DNA of 64,000 nt from Tolypeutes matacus (GCA_026826555.1 JAKSZT010054215.1:21402720-21466719), one strand, 5' to 3'. Shown: positions 12,266-25,017, counted from the stretch's first letter. Notes: generated by a model not told the origin, from the sequence alone. Numbers and translations are program-made.

Positions 12266-13433
12266 GTTTTTCATTCTATTTAGAATTCAAACATAGGAAG
12301 ACTATTTAAGCTAATAAAACAAATACCAGCCTAAAAGTCAAAAATAATGCCTCTGATGGCTTTCTAAGCCAAAGCAAAATACAAATGTTGGGTGAAACAC
12401 CCTCAAGAGTCAGCTCTTCAACAAATCAACCTTGATGTATGGCTGGAGGAAGCTCCAATTTGGAGAACTTGCCAAGTTTACAGCCAACGTACATTGTAAC
12501 AAGGCTCCATATGTGAAAAATGAGTGAGTTGATACCAAGAACTCCAGTCTAGAAGTCACTTTTTGATTCTAGTACTGGTGCAGATATGCTTTAATATGCC
12601 CGTGGATCCTGGAGCAAGTCATTTAAATCTTAACAAATAGCTTCTTGGTAAAGCACTGGATGTAGTGGGGGCAAAAAGACCTGTAAGCCATTGCCCTATT
12701 CCCAGAGGAAGTTTATTCTAATTAAGGAGCCAAGAAATAAATGCATAAAAAGTTAACCTTGAAGATTACAAAGAGCAAGGCAAAATGATAATAAAAGGTG
12801 TCAGAAATGAGAACATGATTAACTAGAAAGTGAATTAATTATACAGGCAAAAAACCACCCTGAGAGCTCAAAGGAGGGAGCAACCACTTCCAAGTGGATT
12901 AGAAAAGGAGAGTTAACCTTTCTGGGCTAGAGTTTATCTCTAAAGAGAAGTTCATGAGACTGAATTAACTCTGAGATTCTGTTTCTAAAATTCCTCAATT
13001 CCTACCTATGTCAACCTCAAATAACAACAGATGGAATCGGCAGAGCCATCCCTAATGCCATCATAGAGATGAGAAGCTGGCACAGGTCCTGCCATCGGCC
13101 ACAGGGGGGGGACTCTGAGAACATCATGACCCAAACCAGGTCTCCAGACCAGCTCACACACAGTGATTTCCACCATAAAGGGAACAAAAATGCACCCTTG
13201 GTTCAGGCCATTTGTACCATCAAACTAACAACTATCTAATAAATAAATACACTAAGATACTTTTACCAATAATTTGAATTTGAAAGAAATATATTTTATT
13301 TCCATAAAGTCATGTTATATAATTCATATGCTTCACTGATTTATTAATCCAACCAGGCCCAAGTAAGCACTTTTGCAAAAAAAAAAAAAAAAAAAAAATG
13401 GTCCTTATTTCTAATTATGTATATTCCTTAATG

Positions 13434-13667
13434 CAAAGTTTCTCAACATGGAGGTATTAACATCTTGGGCTGGATACTTCTTTGCTGCGGGGGGGGGGGG
13501 GTGTCCTATGCATTGTGGGATGTTTGTTCAGCAGCATCCCTGACCTCTACCAAGTATTTGGTGGTAGCACTCCACCACCATCATTGTGACAATTAAAAAC
13601 GTCTCTAGTCATTGCCAAATGTCCCATGGAGACACGGGAACAAAATTGACCCTGGTTGAGAACCAAT
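13434..13667 (-). mobile_element. MER20 (hAT-Charlie MITE)
   Basis: Recognised by TTTCTCAAC near the left end, GTGTCCTATGCATTGTGGGA, AGCAGCATCCCTGACCTCTA, CATTGCCAAATGTCCCATGG and GGTTGAGAACCAATG at the right end. An expanded G run lies at 13489-13501. The length, about 234 bp, is near the usual 220 bp. Confidence 0.88.
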
Positions 13668-14139
13668 GTCATAAAGCAATTCATGATGTGCATAAATAAA
13701 AGAGAATATGATTTAAAGAATGAAACATTTCAATGTGGATTAAATGACTGTTTTAAAAAGTCTTTTATTCGACTCCATAAACCAATATTTGTCTCAGAAA
13801 ACATAATTGCTATAGAAGATCAAGGAAGCAAAACTATGGTTTTCCCCCTGAATTATTATGAATTAGTACTTTTTAAAAACGATACTAAATATAAAGTATA
13901 GATTTAATAATTGCCTAGAAACAAGGAATTTGGATTAGGAATCATTCCTAATCCCTTCCGTCGCAGGATTCTAAAGTAAACACAGCCAAACCAACCAAGC
14001 ATGAGGCAGACCCGGGTCTCGGAAAGAGGCCAGTGTGAACAAGGCGTGGCCACTGGGTGCCACTCAACCCACCCACACCCCACCTCAGACGAGCATGGGC
14101 ACGCTGCCCAAAGATCATTTCACGCAAGGGATTCAAACA

Positions 14140-17100
14140 AGCCCAATGCCCTAGAAGAAAATTAAAGCATGGGAAAGAAGAAAGATCCAGAAGAAAGATA
14201 AGGGAAGTATGTGCCTAATTAAAGGTTTGGCCTGCTTGGGGCTAACATCCTCAGGTTTCTTGTAGGTTCCGCTGCTCAAGGTGAGGATGTAGGGGGAGCA
14301 GTACTTCAATAATCACCTGTGTAACAGGATGAAGAAATACTCAAGGGACGTCTGTGAAGACTGCATGTTGGTGCCACCTGATTTTTAAAAATTGGTTTTT
14401 AAAAGCCATTTTTTTTAAATCACCAAAAAGTGACATTTTTTTTTTTTTTTGTAGCTATGAAAACTATTTCATCTTTTTTAAGGTATCATTGTGAACAGGT
14501 AGGAGTAACCAGCTCGGCCTATGGAGGTCAGGAGAAAATGGCTAGCTGCAGAGACCACCCAAACATCTTTCCTTTATGGATGGATGCCAATGCCATCCCA
14601 TCAGAACGGAGGTGAAGAGGGAAGAGGGTTGCCAGGGTGGCTCAAAGAGATCCAGGGCAGTTCCCACCTCCGTGGGAGAAGTTAATCACCCAATGTCACC
14701 ACCACCTGGGCAGAGTGGCAGTCAGGTGCCCTCCAGAAAGCAGGCTCAGTGGACAGGCACAAGCGAGACCCAGAAGCTGTCTAGGCTCAGGAGCCTGGAA
14801 ACCACCCGAGAGCCTTTCTACCAAGCAGCCTGCTCTGCAGCTGCCCCCCTCTGCCGAATACCTTAGGTTCCACCTCATCTGTCTCACCCCAAATTTCACC
14901 CAAGGGAAAGCACACACGCAAAGAGAGAACTGGCTAAGCCCAGTTCCCGCAGGAGGGCAGGTGGCTGGCAGAGGAGAAATCACACGGGAGGACCACAGAG
15001 TTCAATCTGCGTGGCACTAACCAAGCTAAATGTTAATCAAGGCATAGAATCATTTACATTAAAGATCATTAACCAGGCAAGAGGTGAGAGTTCACAAGCT
15101 GAAAAAATGCATTTAGATAAAGTAGCAGCCTCTTATTGCCAAACACACAGTTCAGGTCACTTCAGGAGAAGGGCACTGCAATGGCAGGGAAGGGGCAGAA
15201 CTGAACAGGGGTGTTGTGTGGGGAGGGGGGCATGTCTTTCCTGTCTCCCACCCATAGCTGCATTTTATTCTCTCGGGCTTATTTTCTGTTTTTCCTTATC
15301 CCTTAAGATAAGGAGTTACACTCCACATACAAAGGAGTTTACAGGTTAAGAATTACAAACAGGTATGGTTAGCAGGGTTTGTGTCTTCAATTGGCCATTT
15401 CTAAATGGAAAAGACTTTTAAGGAGATGATTTAGCCTGTAAAGTTTAAGTCACACGCAAAAAGGGTGTCTTCTCCCCACTCATTAAGCCTAAAGTATTTT
15501 GATTCCGCTTTCTCCCACATCCGGGGACCCAATATCACCCAATTCTCCAGCAAAATAAGAAGTCACCATCAAGCAAACAGGGTCAGAAGTTCCCTTTCAC
15601 ACACTTCTGACCAATGTTCTTTCTGACACTCTTCAAGGTGCTGCAGATACTCTGGCCTCCATCCTCTCGCCGTCGCCACCTCCACTGCTCAGAAAAATCA
15701 GTTCCTATATTAACCTTCATCTAAGGTAGCACAAGAGTTTTTCATTTATAGAATCACCCAAAAGGAGCAAGGACTGCCCCAGTTTTCCATTCCAGTGTTA
15801 CATAAGTCACTTTAACTCAAATTATATATTTTGCCATAGAACAATATTTGTGACTGGTTAATAAAAAAGAAAAGTAGACCCAAACTATCCCTGCTGGTCA
15901 AAGTAACATCAGATGGAAAGACAGTATTTCAGGAGATTAATTTTTACGTGTTTTTTTAATGATGTTTAACATGAGTACTCTAACTTAGAGTAAAGAAAAT
16001 AAAAGGACTAGTTTTATTTTCTCTTAGAAGGAATAAAAGTTCCTATGATTGGAGGCTAAGGAATGTGGAGAAAAGATGAGAAAGAATGGTCTAATTATCA
16101 AGGACTTCATTTACAATTTTTGAAAGCTCCTAACTGAACATCTATCTAACTAAGGGCAAAGCAACTGAACCTGTGTGGACACAGGTGAAGTTGGAGTTAG
16201 GAATCATGTGACTCACACCCAGCTATTTCCAGTAAAGGCTATAAATCAAATGAGGAAGGTGTTTGTATTCCAGGACATAAACCTAAAAAAATAAAGAAGT
16301 ATGCCTGTCCCACCAGGGACAGTTGACTGTATAATAGTTGACTGTATTTAAATTGGCTTTAAATTGAACTTCATTTACAATGAAGTCAAAGATGAAAAAA
16401 AAATTTTTTAATCTGTCCTTCTTTCACCTGCGATTTTTTGTACCAAGTTTCTGGACCCGGAATGACAGATCCCTTCACTAAGCCTATTTTGGACGTTTCA
16501 GGAACACAGTGATAACAAATGCAGCTATCTAATCATAAAAGGGGGAAAGGCATCAGAGCATTCTGTTTAATTTTTAGACCACTACCCTGAAAATAAATAG
16601 GTTTCAAACAAGATGACACAGGTTGGACAGATAAATAATTAAAAATTCTCACTGGATGCCTTTTGGTTTTAGATGCAAACAAAACAATTTAATGGACATT
16701 GAAGAAGAAGAAAGGTCCAATAATCTCCCCAAATCCTGGCACATTTAGATTGAAGCTAAAATGGATCCACTATAAGAGGACACTCTCAATATTTTAGGCA
16801 CAGATTGAGTAACCAAGAAAATCTGAGCCTTCTGTGGACTTACCAGCTTCCAGGCAGGAAGACCTCTTTGTCAAGGGGAGATTAGACAGAGAGAGGCTCA
16901 TCTAGCTGCAGATGGCTGGTTGGTTTCCCATAACAACCGCAGGAGTGAAGAGAAATCCTGGTCCGTGCCCGTTCCTCAGACAGGTGACTGGAAACGTGGA
17001 GCAGCCGGGCGACCTGCTCAGGCAGCTCCTCCGCGCTGCCAAGTGAGGGCTCTGCAGCAATTCCCACCCAGGTAGAGGCCGGCTCAGAGACGCCCACCCT

Positions 17101-17539
17101 CAGGCACCCTCTAGCTGTGCTGGCTGGAGCTGTGCTGACGCGGGCCTGAGCTAGACGTGGCTGCTGCTCCCTGCCTCTCCCGAATCAGGAGCAGGGTGAA
17201 ATTCAAATGTGGAGAAGAGGGATGCAGCTCTCCAGGGGCAGCAGAACCAATGACTATAGGAGGAACTCTGTGCTTTCTGGAGAAACAAACAGCCATGCAA
17301 ATCCCAGCTCCCCAACCCTGCCTCTGCAGCAAAACAATCTCCTCAAAGTTTACACCAACTCACAGTGAGCAGTGTGCACACCTGGCCTGGCCACAGTGGC
17401 CCTGGACCCTTATCACTGTCAAGGTATACCACATGCCCCTTTTTGAAAATTAACGGCATTTCCCCCTAAATGTTCATGCCAATCAGTTCAAAGGATAAAA
17501 TTCAAGGGAATGTGGAAACCCCTCTGGATACTTTTGCTT
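14140..17539. other. Mostly unique intronic DNA with a CpG-richer patch
   Basis: No repeat or exon is recognised over most of this block. The part at about 16950-17170 is richer in G+C and CpG than its surroundings (CAGCCGGGCGACC, CTCCGCGCTGCC, GACGCGGGCC). It could be regulatory or simply the remnant of an old element. Confidence 0.4.
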
Positions 17540-17745
17540 AAGTCGTTGCTCAGTTGTCCTCATATACATGTAAAGAGCATATATTTTCGTCAGATAAAAC
17601 TAGCTTTTGTCTCCACCAACTTATTAGCCTGGTAATTTCGGACAAGTTTTTTAACCTAGTCTCATCTTCGGTTTTCTCATCTGTAGAAATGGAGCATGAC
17701 AACTCCTCCAAGGGCTCTTGTGAAGAATGAACGGGAGAGTAGGTG
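17540..17745 (+). mobile_element. MIR SINE
   Basis: TTTCGGACAAGTTTTTTAAC, CTCATCTTCGGTTTTCTCAT, CTGTAGAAATGGAGCATGAC and CTTGTGAAGAATGAACG align with the MIR core and tail. Confidence 0.75.
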
Positions 17746-17809
17746 TGACGACCCCAGGCCTTGCAGCTCGTAGAGTCCTGTCCTATGCCAACTTCAGCCA
17801 CCCCTTTCA

Positions 17810-19845
17810 CCTTCCCTCAGTTTAAAAACTGGCTCAGTGCAGATTCAGCAGCAAAGGCTGCTTCTCCCACTCTCTGGTCTACCAATGTCTCCAACAGGCT
17901 AGAAAGTCTATCTGAAAATCAGTTTTGCACACAGTGGCCAAAGAGGCAAATGTCCTGGCACGACAGCCCAAACCCAGTAAGAGACACCAAGCTGCAGCCC
18001 AAGCTAGAGGGTGCTTCTGCCAAAACTTGTGTAAATTCCCATTTCAATGCCAAGAACATGCCCACTTCTAGGAGCTGAGAGTGCTGAGGCAAAGAATAGG
18101 TCTTTAATTGAGCCAGAAGGTCATTTTCTTTAATGCTTCTTTTAAAAAGGCAATTTTTCTTAAAATGGAAACTCACAGCTTATTTACAATACCACTCTAT
18201 AATAAGGACGACAATAGCACGGGTCTACCCATTCAAAGTTATGCTTCCAAAGAGACTTTCAGTGGGAGGGGGAGAACCAGAGCCCCACCTGGGCCAAGAA
18301 ACCACCAGCCCCATCTGGTGGTGGGCCTGGCCATTACAGTCCTGTACCCTACACCACCTTCATCCATTCTCCAAGAGGCAGCTGTCTGAAGCCTCGTTTT
18401 ATTACATTAAGTTGGTGACAGCCAGTTTGACTGCTCAAGGACAGCCTTTGTTATTTCCACCAAATTTTCTTTCCGGCCTTCATTCTTTCCCACGAGAATT
18501 CTCATCAGGCCACTAAATGACCAGGGGGGATAAAAGTCTGGTTCTTCTTCATTACCTCATTTCTCCACCCAACATATGGTGATATGGTTACAAAGAACAC
18601 AATTCCCAACACACAGACGAGAAAAGAGAGCAAAGAGCCAATGTTTAAAAAAAAAAAAGCAGCCAAGAGCCTGCCCTAATGGAAAGCAGACACCTCCATC
18701 AATTGAGGAGACCAGCTTGAAGACCCAGGAAACACCAAGGAAAAGAGAGCCGTTCAGCTACGCCCCAAGTAAAAAGGACTTGAGTGGGTTCAGTTAAATA
18801 GCTCTGTGTAGCTGGAGTAGAGAATGTGCTGGAAATCAGTCAAAAATAATGGCTGTGTTTCACAGAGCGCTATCAAGCAGATGACATTTGAAGAACTATT
18901 TCTAACCACTTCACTTCTCCAAAGCCTTCATCGACATCCCTGGTGACTGCATATAGGTCGAGCAGATTTGCAAGCAGATGCCTACCCTCAGGAAAAATCT
19001 GCCTAAGGAAGACAGGGCCATGGAGAAAGATGACATTGCAAATTTCACATTTGATTTGTATCATTTTGGGACACTCTTCAAAAGGATACTAGTGATTTCT
19101 AAGAAAGGGGGAAGACAATAAATGTAGGTTTTATAGACAAATGACCTGCTGTGTCACAACTGGAAGATCTTTCTACACATGATGGCAACATCTGTTGGAG
19201 GCTAACAGAAGAGGATGCCTCTTTCAGGTCCAAAGAAAGACAGGAATTACCTTTTACCCATATTACCCCGGTATATTATTTTTAACAACCATAAAATTAA
19301 GTTCCTGGTTGAAACTCAAGAGGTAAGTCTTGGTACATTCTGTCTGCTAATCAGATGTATACTCACATATACAATAGTTCAAAGAACAGGCTTATCTAAA
19401 AGCACAGTCCACCCATCTGACCTCTGACATGACCCACCCAATGGAGCAAAGGTTTGCTGACCACGCTGAGTTCTGACCTTGTTCTCTTCTTCCACTTCAC
19501 TTTTAAAACCTCTGCAACCATCACAGGCACACACCCAAGGCCACACGGGCTTACTGGAATGCAATATCTAACTTTGACACTGATAGTTTAAAATAATCAG
19601 AAACTAGGCAAGCAGGCAGAAAAACAACTCTATGCATTAAAGGAGCCCTTTTTTACACTTGCAAATCTATGGAAATACACCAAGGGCAGACGAAGCTCAT
19701 ATTAAGAGCTGACTGTAAATTTCTGCAGGCCCAGAAGGCTGTGCTCTCCAGTCCTCAGCATCTTTCAACGTGAATAGATGGCTGTTGCACTCCACTGAAA
19801 GCCAGAGAGAAGGGCCTGGGTGTCTGGGTTTGGCAAGATGGGAAC
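17810..19845. other. Intronic DNA, nothing recognised
   Basis: Several overlapping frames of 85-127 codons on both strands show no protein character. No repeat family was recognised. Confidence 0.4.
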
Positions 19846-19853
19846 TAATGGGC

Positions 19854-20017
19854 CAGGAGTTCTTAACCTTTTCTGTTCCACGGACTCCTTTGCCAGTCAG
19901 GTGAAAACCACCTTGCTAAGTCCACACTAGACTATGTATTATTTAATAAATATATCACACCCACACCAACACGTTCCCACAATAATTTTTTTTTATTTCA
20001 ATTGTTAAGAACCCCTG
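19854..20017 (+). mobile_element. hAT-type non-autonomous element, sibling of the nested copy
   Basis: The same family as 22331-22521: it shares TTCTTAACC, TTGTTCCAC-like, CCTTTGCCAGTCAGGTGAAA and ATATCACACCCACACCAACA. The ends are CAGGAGTTCTTAAC and GTTAAGAACCCCTG. The 8-bp flanking duplication is TAATGGGC at 19846-19853 and AAATGGGC at 20018-20025 (7 of 8). I cannot name the family with certainty. Confidence 0.87.
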
Positions 20018-20201
20018 AAATGGGCCATGAAGACACTAAAAAGCATGTAAAGGCTGCTTAAATACAGTAAGATGTGAGGGAAAGTGTCCAGGAGCTATCA
20101 TGATGCATTCAACTGGGGAAACCAGAAAGCATAAGACTGAGAACTAGCCTGGAAGATGTCATTAACTGTCTTCTTTGCTTGATTTAAGATTTGACATCTT
20201 A

Positions 20202-20553
20202 GGAAACAGATGTGGCTCAAGCAACTGGGCTCCTGTCTACCATGTGAGAGGGTCCAGGGCTCGATTGCCGGGGCCTCCTGGTGAAGGCGAGCTGACCTGC
20301 ACAGCAAGATGACACAACAGAAAGAGACACAAAGGAGAGACAGTAAGACATGCAGCAGACCAGGGAGCTGAGGTGGCACAAGAGATTGAGCGCCTCTCTC
20401 TACTCCGGAAGGTCCCAGGATCGGTTCTCAGTGCTGCCTAAAGAGAAGACAAGCAGACACAGAAGAAAACACGGGAGCAGACAGTGAGCACAAAACAATG
20501 GGGGGCAGGGGGGGACATAAATAAATAAATCTTTAAATAAATTAAAAAAAAAA
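20202..20553 (+). mobile_element. DAS-type SINE, long (dimer-like) form
   Basis: The first unit has a box A around GATGTGGCTCAAGCAACTGG and a box B around GGGCTCGATTGCC. A second tRNA-like unit follows: GGTGGCACAAGAGATTGAGC and then GGATCGGTTCTC. A G-rich stretch and a (TAAA)n/A tail end it. The target duplication is AAGATTTGACATCTTA at 20186-20201 and AAGATTTAACATCTTA at 20554-20569, 15 of 16 matching. Confidence 0.92.
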
Positions 20554-20569
20554 AAGATTTAACATCTTA

Positions 20570-21630
20570 ACGTTCCCCAAACCAGAAAACCTTTCATACA
20601 CACATCACAAAGGAACTTCTCTGCCATTTTCTCCTCTGGTTATTAAAGCAATGGTCTCTTAGAATCATGGACCCGCTGTGTGATCGTGAATTCATTCCAT
20701 CTCTTGCTCTCAGAGGGCTTCAATATGATCCAGGCTTATATACTTAGCATTTGAGTTCGCTATTTAAGCACAGGTTCCTATCTCATTAAACAGTTATCAA
20801 GCAACTTCCCACGTGCCAAACACCAGGTCAACAATGGGGTTTTCCGGAATGGAGGACCATGCCAGAGCCTGCCATTCATTGCCCCATCCTGATCTTACTT
20901 TGCTGAAGCCTCCACCACTGTAATCTGTGCTTGCAATTTAGCACTTTGGTTGTACACCAAGTTCTAGCTTAATGTGATTGTTTTATAATTGGCCTTACCT
21001 CACCAATAAAATTACAGGCTTCCACAGAGCCAGGCCAATGTCTTTTGGAGTAATTTACCAATTATCTTGGAGCCAGCCTTCAGAAAGCCTCAGCCCAGGA
21101 ACATCACTGCAAAACCCGAGTAAGTAGAAATAGCCTCCGAATTCTGAAAGAGCAGCTGCCACAACCAGACCCTTGGAACAGGAGCTTCACTGTCTCTTAC
21201 TGTGACTTGATCTGAAAAGCCTCATGCACTAGCTGCCCTGTCCCTCTGTGGCCGGGTTACATAGCTCAGACTTTAGTCTGCAATGAAGCCTGCTAAATAG
21301 CACCACTGCCTTTCCCACAGAAACCTAAATATACCAGACCAAAAAAAGAAAAAAAGAAAAAAACTATTAATCAATACAAATGACAAGTAAAATTTAGCAA
21401 CAGTCCATTCAGAAATCAGTTTGTCATTTGAAACTTTTTTTTTTTTTTTACCACTGCTTTAAGGCTCTGTAAAGTAGAAGATGGATTTAAACAATTGGGG
21501 TGAAAGGCCAACGGTGAGGTATAAATCGTAAGTTCTCACTCAAATAGGCAGCTTTATTTTCTAAAACTGAAAAACTTTCCCAATGATTACAAAAACAAGA
21601 GTCTTTACAGAAAAATGATATTTACATAGA
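20570..21630. other. Intronic DNA, nothing firmly recognised
   Basis: ACCAATAAAATTACAGGCTT near 21005 could be a worn L2 3' end, but the match is too weak to call. Otherwise only A/T-rich runs are seen. Confidence 0.4.
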
Positions 21631-24198
21631 CAGGCACACCTCATTTTATTGCACTCTGCACGCGTATTGTGTTGTTTTTTCGTTTTGTTTTGTTTTTACA
21701 AACTGAAGGTCTGTGGCAACCCTGTGTTGAGCAAGTCTATTGGCCATTTTTCCAACAGCATGTGCTCACTTCATGTTTCACATTTTGGTAATTCTCACAA
21801 TATTTCAAACTTTTTCATTATTATTACATCTTTTATGGAGATCTTTGAAGCTACTGTTGTAATTGTTTTGGGGTGCCATGAACCATGCCCATATAAGACA
21901 TCAATCAATCAATCAATCTTGTGTGTGTTCTGACCAACCCACCTACCTCCACTCCCGTCTCTCTCCCTCTCTCTCTTGGCCTCCCTATTCCCTGAGACAC
22001 AACAATATTGAATTAAGGCCAGCTAATAACCCTACAATGGCCTCTAGTGTTCAAGTGAAAGGAGGAGCTCCACATCTCTCACTTTAACTCAAAAGCTAGA
22101 AATGATTACGCTTAGTGAGGAAGGCATGTCAAAAGCTGAGAAAGGATGAAAGCTAGGCCTCTTGTGCCAAACAGCCAAGTTGGGAATGCAAAGGAAAGTT
22201 CTTGAAGAAAATTAAAGGTGCTACTCCAGTGAACACACGAATGATAAGAAAGACTCACAATCTTATTGCTAATATGGAGAAAATTTTAGTGGTCTGGATA
22301 GAAGTTCAAACCAGCCACATTTCCTGAAGCCAGGGGTTCTTAACCTTTTTTGTTCCACAGACCCCTTTGCCAGTCAGGTGAAAACCACAGACCCCTTACC
22401 AAGTCCATACTATACTGTGTATTATTTAATAACAATATCACACCCACACCAACATGTCCCCACAATAAATTTCTTTTTTTATTTAAATTCAAGCTCACGG
22501 AACCCTTGTTAAGGACCCCTGCCTTATGTCAAAGCCTAACCCAGAGCAAGGCCCTAACTCTCTTCAATTCTATGAAAGCTGAGAGTCAAGAGGAACTGCA
22601 GAAGAAAAGTCTGAAGCTAGCAGAGATTGACGGACGAGGTTTAAGGAAAGCTGTCTCCATAAAAGTTCAAGGTGAAGAAGCAAGTGCTGATGTAGACGCT
22701 GCAGCAAGTTATCCATAAGACCTAGCTAAGATAACTGACAGAGGTGACTACATTAAACATCAGATTTTCAAGGTAGGTGAAGAAGATGATGTCACCTAGG
22801 ACTTCTCACAGAGAGAAGGCAATGCCTGGCTTCAAAGCTTCAAAGACAGGCTGACACTTCTGTTAGAGGCTAGCGCAGCTGGTGACCTTGGCGAAGCCAA
22901 TGCTCATTTACCATTCCGAAAATCCTAAGGCCTTTAACAATTACACTAAGTCTACCCTGCCTGTGCTCTATAATTGGAGCAACAAAGCCTGGATGACAGC
23001 ACATCTGTTTACAACATGGTTTCCTGAATATTTTAAGTCCACTGTTGAGACCTACTGCTCAGAAAAAAAGATTCCTTTCAAAATATGACTGCTCACACCG
23101 ACAGTGCAGCTGGTCACCCAAGAGCTCTGATGAAGAGGGACAAGGAGATTAATGTTTTCAGGCCTGCTAACACAATATCCATTCTGCAGCCTATGGATCA
23201 ATGAGTCATTTCAACTCTCAAGTTTTATTATTTAAGAATACATTTCGTAAGGCTATAGCATCCACAGATAGTGATTCCTCTGATGAATCCGGGCAAAGTC
23301 AACTGAAAACCTTCTGGAAAGGATTCAGCATTCTACCCATTAAGAACATTCATGATTCACAGGAAGAGGTCAAAACATTAACAGGGGTTTGGAAGGTGAT
23401 TCCAACCCTCACAGATAACTCTGAGGGGCTCAAGACTACACTACAGTGTAGGAAGTAACTGCAGGTGTGGCGGAAACAGCAAGAGAACTGGAATTAGAAG
23501 TGGAGCCTGAAGATGTGACTGAATTGCTGCAATCTCATGATAATACTTTAATGGATGAGGAGTCACTTCTTACAGATGAGTAAAAAAAAAAAAAACTGGT
23601 TTCTTGAGATGGAACCTATTCCTGGTGAATAATCTGCGAATATTGTTGGAATGACAACAAAGGATTTAGAATATTACACAAACTTAGTTGATAAAGTAGC
23701 TGCGTAGGGTTGGAGAGGAAGGACTGCAATTTTGAAAGAAGTTCTACTCTGGGTAAAATGCTATCAAACAGCATCTCATGATATAGAGAAAGTTTTGTGA
23801 AAGGAAGAGTCAATCAATGTAGCAAACTCCACTGCTGTCTTATTTTAAGAAATTGCCACAGCCACCACAAACTTCAGCAACCACCAATCTAATAAGTCAG
23901 CAGCCATCAACATCGAGGCAAGTTCTCCACCAGCAAAGAGACTGACTCGCTGAAGGCTCAGTTGGTGGCTGGCATTTTTTTTTTTTTTAGCAATAAAGTA
24001 TTTTTTAAGTTAAGGTATATACATTTTTGGGAGGTGGGCACAAGACTATTGCACACTTAACAGACTACGCGACAGTGTAAACATAACTTTTATATGTTTG
24101 GGAAACCAAAAAACTTGTGTGACTTGCTTTATTGCAACGTTCACTTTATTGCAGGGGTCTGGCACCGAAATCACAACAATATTGCCGAGATATGCCCA
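21631..24198 (+). mobile_element. Tigger1 (Tc1/mariner, pogo-like) DNA transposon, near full length, decayed
   Basis: Terminal repeats CAGGCACACCTCA at the left and CGAGATATGCCCA at the right fit the Tigger1 ends. A TA dinucleotide follows at the right. Inside are broken transposase frames with recognisable blocks: LTQSKALTLFNSMKAE (about 22540-22580), [10 protein letters not shown] and [18 protein letters not shown] (22890-23040), [13 protein letters not shown] (23045-23085) and [24 protein letters not shown] sequence (23230-23290). It cannot make an enzyme: stops and indels interrupt it, the block with the first catalytic Asp (near 22765-22785) has lost bases, and a 191-bp MITE splits the frame at 22331. 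An (ATCA)n expansion is at about 21898-21916. Confidence 0.95.
22331..22521 (+). mobile_element. hAT-type non-autonomous element nested in Tigger1
   Basis: It interrupts the transposase sequence between CCACATTTCCTGAAGC and CCTTATGTCAAAGCC. The terminal inverted repeats are CAGGGGTTCTTAAC and GTTAAGGACCCCTG (13 of 14 complementary). Flanking 8-bp duplications CCTGAAGC (22323-22330) and CCTTATGT (22522-22529) each differ by one or two bases from CCTTAAGC, the uninterrupted Tigger1 sequence as I recall it. Eight-base duplications are the hAT hallmark. Confidence 0.88.
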
Positions 24199-24223
24199 TA
24201 CACACACACACACACACACACAC
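24198..24223. repeat. (CA)n microsatellite
   Basis: About 12 uninterrupted CA units start at the TA that abuts the right end of Tigger1. Confidence 0.95.
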
Positions 24224-24339
24224 GTGCAGATTTAGTTAGGTGGAATGAAGAAAACAAACACCTACAAAGGCCTGTCTCTGAGATAACACTATTTATACAT
24301 TAGTTATTAATACTCTTTCAGAGCTTCTATATCTCAGTA

Positions 24340-24620
24340 TGTGTATTTCTTACAAAAAGATGGGATCAACGTATTATACAAACCAATCCGGAATTTACTT
24401 TTTCATTCTTTATTACAAAATGCTCCTACCTCTTTGAATATTTACCTGCAATATCATGTTTAATGGCTTCATACCACAAGTAATTTAGGTTTCAAGTTTT
24501 TCATTATGGTAAACACTGCTTCAATAACCATTCTTGTGGCTCTTTGTGTATATCCTTCACTATATTCTTAATTGAGAAATGTATATTGTTATTCAACGGT
24601 TTATATTTTCATTAAACATA
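24340..24620 (-). mobile_element. Old L1 3' end, antisense
   Basis: AATTTACTTTTTCATTCTTT, TAATGGCTTCATACCACAAG, TCAATAACCATTCTTGTGGC and TTTGTGTATATCCTT match the antisense of the L1M ORF2 end, where the consensus has TTAATGGCTGCATAGTATTC. Confidence 0.65.
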
Positions 24621-24939
24621 CAAAATAAAGTTTATTAAAAATAAATATTTAATTGAAAATTTAGAAACTACATTAAGCAAAAATAACTCAATCCTACCAC
24701 CTTGATATAGTGGTATTATTTTGGTGTGCATCCTTTCCAGTCTCTTCTAAGCATGTGTATTTTTTTTTAATAGTTTTTTATTTTGCTTGAAGGAATTTTT
24801 TTTTTTTGAAGTTTTTATATTTTCAGGTAAATCTATATAAAATATTCAGTTTACCAACTTTAATAAAATGAACCATGCAATTTTTATTCAACAAGAATAC
24901 AAAATTGAAAACATGTGAGTTCTCTTATATGGTCTGATG

Positions 24940-25017
24940 TGGAAAGGAGGAGGGAAGAGGCAAGGAAAAGAGAAGAGTGGGAAATGGAGGAAGAAGGAAA
25001 GAGGAGGAGAAAAGATC
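24940..25017. repeat. Polypurine tract
   Basis: About 75 bases that are almost all A or G on the plus strand (GGAGGAGGGAAGAGG..., GGAGGAAGAAGGAAAGAGG...). Long purine mirror-like runs can form triplex DNA; whether this one does is unknown. Confidence 0.75.

Noticed and set aside
22350..23458. Domesticated Tigger transposase gene
   Set aside because: Frames are broken by stops, indels and a nested MITE, and the first catalytic Asp block has lost bases, so no intact protein is encoded.
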